Source: Clostridiaceae bacterium Marseille-Q3526 (GTDB lineage Bacteria; Bacillota; Clostridia; Lachnospirales; Lachnospiraceae). From it: a DNA stretch of 64,000 bases. Position numbers and translations under genes: made by a program. The DNA is taken from the NCBI GenBank assembly GCA_018223375.1, contig JAGTTS010000002.1, positions 248,001 to 312,000 of the forward strand, in the 5' to 3' direction. The notes under the pieces are model-generated. The model saw only the letters and a program-made list of their open reading frames with translations. It ran no database searches and had not been told where the DNA came from. Of this stretch, positions 25,493 through 31,796 are shown piece after piece; the stretch's first letter is position 1, and every line of letters starts with the position of its first letter.

Positions 25493-26347
25493 TTAAATTC
25501 TAAACCACCCGGCAAAAGCGGCTCCTTCCGGAAGCTCATAACTCTTCTCAGGAGTGCCCAGCTGCCATCTGCCAGGATGTCCCGTGTTCTGGGAGAGAAC
25601 CTCGGCGAAGTGGAGCATTACGATACCCGCGTTCAGCTTTGCGTGCTCTGGGGAGGTCATTTCATCCTCTAAAAGAACCAGAGATACCACATCGTGATCC
25701 AGAATGAAGCGGTAAGGCTGGCGGTTTAATACAGACGGGGAGCAGCAGGCTGCGATGAAAGCGCGGTACAGATCAGAATCCGGCTCCCAGTCGGCTAAAT
25801 CAGATTTCTGTCCCCATGCTCCGCCGAATACAGCGTCCTCCAGATAGAGCTTCGGAGCAATCTGGCCGTTGCGCTGTTTCATGTGGACGGATGCCGGGCT
25901 CTTGATATCCAGACGGGTTCCGCCTTCCGGCTTTCCGTATCCAAAAGCGATCAGAGCCAGTGGCTCCAGTTCTGTGTCAAGGTGAAGGCGCTGCTTTAAC
26001 AGAGCGGGATCTGTAATCGTAATCCAGCAGGAGTCCAGATCCAGCTCTGTCAGCTTCAGAACCATGTCTTCGCCCATATATCCGGCATTTTCCAGGGCGC
26101 CGTCTTCCTGTCCTGACAGAAGAAGCAGGTAAGAGGGAGCCTCTATCATGAAGCCAGAGTAGCCGGCTGTTCCGGACAGGTTTCCAGGATTTCCCTCCAG
26201 AACCTTCCACTCTGCCGGAAGTCCGGGAAGAAGGCGTTTGCACTGTCCGGCGTAATCCTTAATCTGGTTCAGCGTCTGGGCAGCGACCTTTTTATCTTTA
26301 AAGTCTCTCGTTGATTTGCGCTTAATGGCAAGCTCGTAGTATTTCAT
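25493..26347 (-). CDS. nitroreductase family protein (TM1586-like)
   Basis: A 284-aa protein beginning MKYYELAIKRKSTRDFKDKK, a typical FMN-binding N-terminus with the R(K)S.R.F motif. ELDLDSCWITIT, LIAFGYGKPEGGTR and the second-half SVLNRQPYRFIL fit a double-domain nitroreductase-like fold (TM1586 type). It probably binds FMN and reduces a quinone or nitro-type compound with NAD(P)H; the substrate is unknown. The start at 26347 is set by AAAGGATGG upstream. Starting 24 codons earlier would read through the operator. It has its own promoter and palindromic operator. Confidence 0.85.
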   Translation of the reverse strand: MKYYELAIKRKSTRDFKDKKVAAQTLNQIKDYAGQCKRLLPGLPAEWKVLEGNPGNLSGTAGYSGFMIEAPSYLLLLSGQEDGALENAGYMGEDMVLKLTELDLDSCWITITDPALLKQRLHLDTELEPLALIAFGYGKPEGGTRLDIKSPASVHMKQRNGQIAPKLYLEDAVFGGAWGQKSDLADWEPDSDLYRAFIAACCSPSVLNRQPYRFILDHDVVSLVLLEDEMTSPEHAKLNAGIVMLHFAEVLSQNTGHPGRWQLGTPEKSYELPEGAAFAGWFRI

Positions 26348-26366
26348 AGACACCATCCTTTCGTGC

Positions 26367-26383
26367 GACAATTCTCGATTGTC
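26367..26383. promoter_or_regulatory. palindromic operator of the nitroreductase gene
   Basis: A perfect inverted repeat GACAAT-N5-ATTGTC of 17 bp, centred about 10 bp downstream of the predicted transcription start. This is the classic position for a dimeric repressor. The regulator is unknown and not encoded next door. Confidence 0.65.
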
Positions 26384-26390
26384 TGAATTA

Positions 26391-26419
26391 ATTGTATAAA
26401 ATCGCGGAAAAGGTGTCAA
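26391..26419 (-). promoter_or_regulatory. sigma-A promoter of the nitroreductase gene
   Basis: On the minus strand a perfect TTGACA (26414-26419), a 17-bp spacer and TACAAT (26391-26396, 5 of 6). Confidence 0.85.
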
Positions 26420-26472
26420 GTGATTTTATTGATACGCCTGCTGCGCCTGACGGGAAGAATCGAGTTTCCCAT

Positions 26473-26501
26473 GTCTAGCTTGAAATGTGCCTGCATATAC
26501 T
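26473..26501 (+). promoter_or_regulatory. candidate sigma-E promoter of spoIVA
   Basis: CATATACT at 26494-26501 resembles the sigma-E -10 (CATACA-T). The -35 GTCTAGCT at 26473-26480 with a 13-bp spacer is only a fair match. spoIVA is a sigma-E gene in Bacillus. Confidence 0.4.
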
Positions 26502-26528
26502 GTACCAGCACAGCAAGGGGGTCATTTT

Positions 26529-28004
26529 ATGGAAAATTTTAACGTATACAGCGACATTAAGGCCAGAACAGACGGGGAAATCTACATAGGCGTGGTGGGA
26601 CCAGTGAGAACCGGGAAATCTACGTTTATCAAACGGTTTATGGAGCAGATGGTGCTTCCGGAGATGGAGGATGGCCATGCCAAGGAGCGGGCCAGAGACG
26701 AGCTGCCCCAGAGCGCGGCGGGAAAAACGATTATGACGACAGAACCGAAATTTATTCCAAAGGAGGCAGTGGAAATCCCATTGGGGGACGGAGTGGAGGC
26801 AAAAATACGCTTGATTGACTGCGTGGGATTTATGGTGGACGGTGCGGCGGGACATATTGAAAACGATACGGAGCGCCTTGTAAAAACGCCATGGTTTGAC
26901 TATGAAATCCCATTTACACAGGCAGCGGAGCTGGGAACGAGGAAAGTGATTACCGATCACTCCACCATCGGCCTTGTGATCACGGCAGACGGTTCCTTTG
27001 GAGAGATTAAACGTCCAAGCTACATGGAAGCAGAGGAGAAAACGGTGAGGGAACTGAAAGCGCTGGGAAAGCCTTTCCTGATTCTTTTAAACTCCATGCG
27101 CCCCTATTCAGATGAGACAAAGGTCCTGGCTGGACAGATGGAGGAAAAATACGGCGTCCAGGTAATGCCCGTAAACTGCGAGCAGCTGAAAAAGGAGGAT
27201 ATCCGGCGCATTATGGAAACCGTGCTGACAGAGTTTCCGGTAGCAGAAATGGATTTCTTTATTCCTAAATGGCTGGAAATTCTTCCGCAGGAGCACTGGC
27301 TGAAAATACATGTGGTGCAGGCAGTGAAAGAGCTAATGAAGAAAATCAGCCGTATGAAGGACATTGGGGGAGAACTTCCAGTTCCTTCCGACGGCCCAAT
27401 CCGGCGGATTAAGATCAGGGGAATGAAAATGGCGGACGGAAGCGTATCTGTGGATATCGAGGTGGACGACAGCTGCTATTACCAGATTTTAAGCGATTAC
27501 ACGGGAGTGGAGATCGGCGGAGAATATCAGCTGATGCAGACGCTGAAACGGCTGGCAGCTATGGAACGGGAATATGAAAAGGTGGGGGACGCTTTGAGCC
27601 AGGTGAGACTGAAAGGATATGGAGTGGTGACGCCGGACCGGTCAGAGATTGTCCTGGATGAGCCGCAGCTGATTCACCACGGAAATAAATACGGCGTCAA
27701 AATGAAAGCCCAGGCTCCGTCAATTAATCTGATTAAAGCCCACATAGAGACAGAAATTGCCCCCATTGTGGGAAGCGAGCAGCAGGCGGAGGATTTAATA
27801 GAATATATCAAAGCCAACGCCAAGGAGAGCGAGGACGGACTGTGGAACACCAACATTTTTGGAAAAAGCGTAGAGCAGATCGTGGGCGACGGAATCCAGG
27901 CAAAAATCTCCCAGATGACCGAAGACTGCCAGATGAAACTTCAGGACACCCTGCAGAAGATCATCAATGACAGCAGCGGCGGAATGATTTGCATAATCAT
28001 TTAA
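26529..28004 (+). CDS. spoIVA: stage IV sporulation protein A (spore coat ATPase)
   Basis: A 491-aa protein, the same length as Bacillus SpoIVA (492). It begins NVYSDIKARTDGEIYIGVVG with Walker A GPVRTGKST (residues 24-32) and then QSAAGKTIMTTEPKFIP, and ends in GGMICIII. SpoIVA binds ATP and polymerises on the forespore surface as the base of the spore coat; the C-terminal region anchors it through SpoVM in Bacillus. The start at 26529 follows AAGGGGG by seven bases; a GTG-type start 14 codons upstream lacks a site. It is monocistronic here. Confidence 0.97.
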   Translation: MENFNVYSDIKARTDGEIYIGVVGPVRTGKSTFIKRFMEQMVLPEMEDGHAKERARDELPQSAAGKTIMTTEPKFIPKEAVEIPLGDGVEAKIRLIDCVGFMVDGAAGHIENDTERLVKTPWFDYEIPFTQAAELGTRKVITDHSTIGLVITADGSFGEIKRPSYMEAEEKTVRELKALGKPFLILLNSMRPYSDETKVLAGQMEEKYGVQVMPVNCEQLKKEDIRRIMETVLTEFPVAEMDFFIPKWLEILPQEHWLKIHVVQAVKELMKKISRMKDIGGELPVPSDGPIRRIKIRGMKMADGSVSVDIEVDDSCYYQILSDYTGVEIGGEYQLMQTLKRLAAMEREYEKVGDALSQVRLKGYGVVTPDRSEIVLDEPQLIHHGNKYGVKMKAQAPSINLIKAHIETEIAPIVGSEQQAEDLIEYIKANAKESEDGLWNTNIFGKSVEQIVGDGIQAKISQMTEDCQMKLQDTLQKIINDSSGGMICIII

Positions 28005-28009
28005 GACTA

Positions 28010-28018
28010 TGGTATAAT
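28010..28018 (+). promoter_or_regulatory. extended -10 promoter element at the left edge of the structured repeat
   Basis: TGG followed by a perfect TATAAT (28013-28018), with no good -35. It lies nine bases after the spoIVA stop and directly against the large hairpin at 28020, so transcription toward the MBL gene would begin with that hairpin. Confidence 0.4.
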
Positions 28019-28019
28019 G

Positions 28020-28080
28020 TACCACATCAGAAAGAAAACAAGCGTCTGCTGCGCAGACATTTGTTTTCTCTGATGTGGTA
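28020..28080 (+). repeat. 61-nt long hairpin at the left end of the structured repeat
   Basis: Arms TACCACATCA/TGATGTGGTA, GAAAACAA/TTGTTTTC and GTCTGC/GCAGAC stack with small internal loops and a TGC tip. It has no T run behind it, so it is not a typical terminator. Confidence 0.75.
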
Positions 28081-28144
28081 TCGACAAAATGATTGAGCTG
28101 TCGAAGACAGCGCCGGATGTGCGGGGGCACAGCCGCATTTTGGA
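28040..28144 (+). repeat. 105-bp perfect direct repeat, copy 1
   Basis: Identical base for base to 28212-28316 (offset 172). It contains the right arm of the 61-nt hairpin, a GCTGTC gaa GACAGC hairpin (28097-28111) and a GTGC/GCAC hairpin near 28119-28130. It encodes no protein. Confidence 0.95.
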
Positions 28145-28154
28145 GACAGAACGA

Positions 28155-28200
28155 GTAAACCGTCTGCGAAGCAGACAGTGAGCACGAAGTGCGTGTTTAC
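28155..28200 (+). repeat. three-way hairpin cluster between the two repeat copies
   Basis: GTAAAC (28155-28160) and GTTTAC (28195-28200) close a junction holding GTCTGC gaa GCAGAC (28162-28176) and GCAC gaa GTGC (28182-28192). The GAA triloop recurs in three hairpins of the element. Confidence 0.65.
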
Positions 28201-28211
28201 GAGTTAACAGG

Positions 28212-28316
28212 AAGCGTCTGCTGCGCAGACATTTGTTTTCTCTGATGTGGTATCGACAAAATGATTGAGCTGTCGAAGACAGCGCCGGATGTGCGGGGGC
28301 ACAGCCGCATTTTGGA
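28212..28316 (+). repeat. 105-bp perfect direct repeat, copy 2
   Basis: A second copy of 28040-28144, lacking the left hairpin arm. It ends 15 bp before the MBL gene start, immediately in front of that gene's ribosome site AGGAGAGGG. Confidence 0.95.
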
Positions 28317-28330
28317 AAGGAGAGGGTTAT

Positions 28331-29938
28331 ATGAAGCTGATGTTCATTGGGGCGGCCCACGAGGTTACGGGAAGTTGCCATTATCTCGAGGCCTGCGGTC
28401 TTAAGATCCTGATTGACTGCGGAATGGAGCAGGGCTCTAACAAATATGAAAACGCAGAGCTGCCGGTCAGCTACGGGGACATTGACTATGTGCTTGTCAC
28501 TCATTCCCACATTGACCATGTGGGGCTTCTGCCTCTTATTTTTGCGAGAGGCTTTTCCGGACAGGTTATGGCGTCCCGGGCCACCTGCGACCTCTGCAAT
28601 ATTATGCTGAAGGACTGCGCCCATATTCAGGAGTCGGAGGCAGAGTGGAAGAACAGAAAAGCCAAGAGAGCAGGACGGCCTCAGGAACCGCCTCTCTATA
28701 CCATGGCAGATGCAGAAGGGGTGCTGAAACATTTCGTGCCGTGCAGCTACAATGAAATTATCCGTCTGGCGGATGGGGTGGAAATCCGGTTTACGGATGC
28801 AGGCCATCTTTTGGGCTCTGCCTTTATCGAAGTGTGGCTGACAGAGGACGGCTGTTCAAAGAAAATCGTATTTTCCGGCGATATTGGAAATCTCAATAAA
28901 CCGCTGATCCGTAATCCGCAGTATATTGCCCAGGCAGATTATGTGGTGATGGAATCTACCTATGGAGACCGCTTTCACAAGCATTCGGCCGAGCATATCG
29001 AGGAGTTTGCCAGGGTGATCCAGGAAACTCTGGATCGAGGCGGCAACGTGGTGATTCCAGCCTTTGCCGTAGGCCGTACCCAGGAGGTGCTCTACTACAT
29101 CCGCCGAATCAAGGAGGAGGGCCTTGTAACAGGCCACGGAGATTTTGAGGTGTATGTGGACAGCCCTCTGGCTGTGGAAGCTACCCAGGTATTTAAAAAC
29201 AATATGTTGGACTGCTACAACGACGAGACCAAGGCCCTTGTAAAAAAGGGAGTAAATCCCATTTCCTTTAAAGGCCTGAAGCTTTCCGTCAGCAGCGAAG
29301 ACTCGGTTGCCATTAACTTTGATGCAAAGCCTAAGGTTATTATTTCAGCTGCAGGCATGTGCGACGCCGGCCGTATCCGCCATCATCTGAAGCACAATCT
29401 CTGGAGACCGGAATGCACCATTCTGTTTGCCGGTTACCAGGCGGTGGGAACTCTCGGAAGAAGCATCATCGAGGGCAAGAAAGAGGTGAAGCTGTTCGGC
29501 GAGACTATTGATGTGGAGGCGCACATCGAGAAGATAGAGGGCATCAGCGGCCATGCGGATCAGGACGGCCTGATCCGTTTTATCACAAGCTTTATGGATA
29601 AGCCCAGGCAGGTGTTCGTCGTACACGGCGACGACGACGTCTGCGATTCTTTTGCTGGAAAGCTCAGCAAAGAGTATGGCATTTCTGCCTTTGCGCCTTT
29701 CAGCGGAACGGTCTATAATCTGGCAGAAGAAAAATTTGAGGTTATTACCAAGGGAATTCCGATCCGCCGCGAGGATGAAAAGGACGCTTCCAAGAGAGCC
29801 GGAGGAGTCTTCGCAAGACTTCTGGCAGCAGCGGACCGCCTCCGCAGAGTTGTTATGCATAACGAGGGAGGCGCTAATAAGGATCTGGCCAAGTTTGCCG
29901 ATCAGATTAATTCCCTCTGCGATAAATGGGATCGGTAA
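28331..29938 (+). CDS. MBL-fold metallo-hydrolase with beta-CASP and RMMBL domains
   Basis: A 535-aa protein beginning MKLMFIGAAHEVTGSCHYLE. It has the zinc motif THSHIDHVGLLP, a later DAGHLLGSA and SGDIG, a beta-CASP region (VVIPAFAVGRTQEVLYYI, VYVDSPLA, ISAAGMCDAGRIRHHL) and the RMMBL HSGHADQ-type motif GISGHADQDGLI. This matches the bacterial family related to CPSF-73/RNase J-like nucleases, so RNA processing is likely. The start at 28331 follows AGGAGAGGG by four bases. About 60 C-terminal residues extend past RMMBL. Transcription probably passes through the structured repeat in its leader. Confidence 0.93.
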   Translation: MKLMFIGAAHEVTGSCHYLEACGLKILIDCGMEQGSNKYENAELPVSYGDIDYVLVTHSHIDHVGLLPLIFARGFSGQVMASRATCDLCNIMLKDCAHIQESEAEWKNRKAKRAGRPQEPPLYTMADAEGVLKHFVPCSYNEIIRLADGVEIRFTDAGHLLGSAFIEVWLTEDGCSKKIVFSGDIGNLNKPLIRNPQYIAQADYVVMESTYGDRFHKHSAEHIEEFARVIQETLDRGGNVVIPAFAVGRTQEVLYYIRRIKEEGLVTGHGDFEVYVDSPLAVEATQVFKNNMLDCYNDETKALVKKGVNPISFKGLKLSVSSEDSVAINFDAKPKVIISAAGMCDAGRIRHHLKHNLWRPECTILFAGYQAVGTLGRSIIEGKKEVKLFGETIDVEAHIEKIEGISGHADQDGLIRFITSFMDKPRQVFVVHGDDDVCDSFAGKLSKEYGISAFAPFSGTVYNLAEEKFEVITKGIPIRREDEKDASKRAGGVFARLLAAADRLRRVVMHNEGGANKDLAKFADQINSLCDKWDR

Positions 29939-29967
29939 CAGAATACAGGATAGAAGGAGACAGACAG

Positions 29968-30444
29968 TTGAAAGTAGAGATTTACACAGACGGAGCAGCC
30001 CGGGGAAACCCAGACGGCCCAGGCGGTTTTGGAACGGTGCTTCATTATACAGATGGAAAGGGACAGCTCCATGTGAAGGAGCTTTCAGCCGGTTACAGGA
30101 GGACCACCAACAACAGGATGGAACTGATGGCGGCTATTGCAGGGCTGGAGGCGTTAAACCGCCCCTGCCAGGTGGAGCTGTACTCGGACTCCAAATATCT
30201 GGTAGACGCTTTTAACAAGCATTGGCTGGACGGCTGGATTAAGAAAGGCTGGAAGCGGGGGAAAAATGAACCGGTGAAAAATGTAGATCTGTGGAAACGC
30301 CTGCTGGAAGCTGTAAAGCCTCATCAGATTGTATTTATCTGGGTCAAGGGCCATAATGGACACCCGGAAAACGAGCGCTGTGATTTTCTGGCTACATCTG
30401 CGGCAGATGGAGATAACCTGCTGGAGGATCCGGGAGTTTTATAG
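29968..30444 (+). CDS. rnhA: ribonuclease HI
   Basis: A 158-aa enzyme: MKVEIYTDGAARGNPDGPGG, MELMAAIAGLEAL, YSDSKYLVDAF and GHNGHPENERCD supply the acidic tetrad (Asp 8, Glu 52, Asp 74, Asp 139). It cuts the RNA strand of RNA-DNA hybrids. The start is TTG 29968 because AAGGAG lies eight bases upstream and the product then has the normal length. The ATG at 29926 would add 14 non-homologous residues inside the MBL gene. It is cotranscribed with the MBL gene. Confidence 0.95.
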   Translation: MKVEIYTDGAARGNPDGPGGFGTVLHYTDGKGQLHVKELSAGYRRTTNNRMELMAAIAGLEALNRPCQVELYSDSKYLVDAFNKHWLDGWIKKGWKRGKNEPVKNVDLWKRLLEAVKPHQIVFIWVKGHNGHPENERCDFLATSAADGDNLLEDPGVL

Positions 30445-30592
30445 CTTCAACTTCTGACAAAAACAGGAAAATATTAAGGTTCCCTTACAAAATATTACGT
30501 CTTTCTTCTGCCGCTTTCTTTTCGCGGAAAAGTATGGTATGTTATTGATATGATATTGAATGTATCAGAAATATACTAAAGGATGGGTCAGT

Positions 30593-31660
30593 TTGAAAAA
30601 GAGGGAATTTATTGCCGCCATATGTTTTATCTGCATATTTGGAATGCTGGTGACGGTTCAGGTGAAGCGTTTTGTATCCAGCCCTTCCCAGAGAGCAGAC
30701 GTGCAGGAGTATACGGCGTCAAAGGAGTATGAACTGAAAAGAACAGATCAGACGGGGCCTGTCCTGAAAGATGGGGCAGAGGCGGCTGGCATACGGGAAG
30801 AAGCAGGAGCAGAGCAGGAACAGGACGGCTCTAATACCTCCCCCCGTATCGAGCCGGAATACCCTGAGGGCAGAGCGCGCGGGAGGGCTGCCTCCGGCAG
30901 GGAGGCGGCTGCTGTACCAGAACCGGAGGAACTGAAAGAGGAGGCGTCAGACACTTCTTCTCCGAAGAATGTTTCTCCCAGTGAATCTGCCTTGGCAGAG
31001 AGCGCAGCAGAAGCAGACCCTCTGGAAGACAGCGGGACGGCCAAGACAGCTGCGTACGATACGGGAAACGAAACCTTAAAGGCCGCCGGCGGGACGGTGC
31101 AAAGCCGTGGGGCGGCTGCGGCAGAGACAGCGCCAGATACGCCTGCTCCTGCGCAGGAACTTCAGCGATCCAGCCGTGGGGCGGCTTCCGCCGATTTGAT
31201 TTCTCCGGCTTCAGAGACAACGGCTGTGTCAGAGACAGCAGCTGAAAAGGAAGAGCAGGCCACTGCCCAGGCGTATCAGAGAGAGCTTGACAGCGCGGCG
31301 GCTTCTATTAAAAAGCTGAAAAGCGCTGAAACGGACACCAGTACCTGGTCTTATCTGAATCTGGCGGATTATGAGCTGAAGCTGTGGGACGATCTGCTGA
31401 ACCGGATTTATCAGGATATTATCGAGCATATGGACGAGACGGAGGCTGAAGAACTCAGAAAAGAGGAAAAGGCGTGGATTAAAAAACGCGACGCAGACGC
31501 CAAGAAGGTGTCCTCCCGCTACAGCGGAGGAACGCTGGAAGGACTGGAACACACCGCTTCCCTGGCGAAATCCACAAAGGAACGGGCCTACGAGCTGCTG
31601 GAGGATTACGGCAGCTATCTGCCTCAGGAGGAGGTTTCCGGGGAATCCGGAGAAAAATAG
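30593..31660 (+). CDS. LprI/DUF1311-like protein with N-terminal anchor and long disordered linker
   Basis: About 355 aa. It has an N-terminal hydrophobic segment (KKREFIAAICFICIFGMLVT) giving a membrane anchor or signal, a long low-complexity linker rich in Ala, Glu, Ser and Pro (about 30-225), then a helical domain (about 227-345: WSYLNLADYELKLWDDLLNRIYQ, LRKEEKAWIKKRDADAKKVS) with the W-x-Y-x3-D and RxxExxWIxxRD-type pattern of the LprI-like/DUF1311 family. Some members inhibit lysozyme. The start is TTG 30593 after AAAGGATGG; ATG 30560 would add 11 residues without a site. Confidence 0.7.
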   Translation: MKKREFIAAICFICIFGMLVTVQVKRFVSSPSQRADVQEYTASKEYELKRTDQTGPVLKDGAEAAGIREEAGAEQEQDGSNTSPRIEPEYPEGRARGRAASGREAAAVPEPEELKEEASDTSSPKNVSPSESALAESAAEADPLEDSGTAKTAAYDTGNETLKAAGGTVQSRGAAAAETAPDTPAPAQELQRSSRGAASADLISPASETTAVSETAAEKEEQATAQAYQRELDSAAASIKKLKSAETDTSTWSYLNLADYELKLWDDLLNRIYQDIIEHMDETEAEELRKEEKAWIKKRDADAKKVSSRYSGGTLEGLEHTASLAKSTKERAYELLEDYGSYLPQEEVSGESGEK

Positions 31661-31674
31661 AATAAGCAGACAGA

Positions 31675-31701
31675 AAAAGGCGGAGATTTTCTTCGCCTTT
31701 T
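31675..31701 (+). terminator. probable terminator after the LprI-like gene
   Basis: AAAAGGCG pairs with CGCCTTTT around an 11-nt loop. The T run is short and partly inside the stem. Confidence 0.5.
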
Positions 31702-31715
31702 CCCGGTCAAAAACC

Positions 31716-31744
31716 TTGAAAATCGCATATTCCTGTGATAGGAT
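31716..31744 (+). promoter_or_regulatory. sigma-A promoter of alaS
   Basis: TTGAAA (5 of 6), a 17-bp spacer and TAGGAT (4 of 6). The leader of about 45 nt is too short for a T-box. Confidence 0.55.
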
Positions 31745-31796
31745 ATACGAATGAATAAAAATATTACTTACTTTATGTAAGGCAGGAGGAAACAAC

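Noticed and set aside
28007..28807. 266-aa minus-strand frame spanning the structured repeat and the MBL gene start
   Set aside because: It is made of repeat sequence plus the antisense of a clear metal-hydrolase gene. The internal duplication in it simply mirrors the 105-bp DNA repeat.
31745..31796. T-box riboswitch before alaS
   Set aside because: The leader is only about 45-50 nt from a plausible promoter and lacks a T-box sequence and antiterminator.
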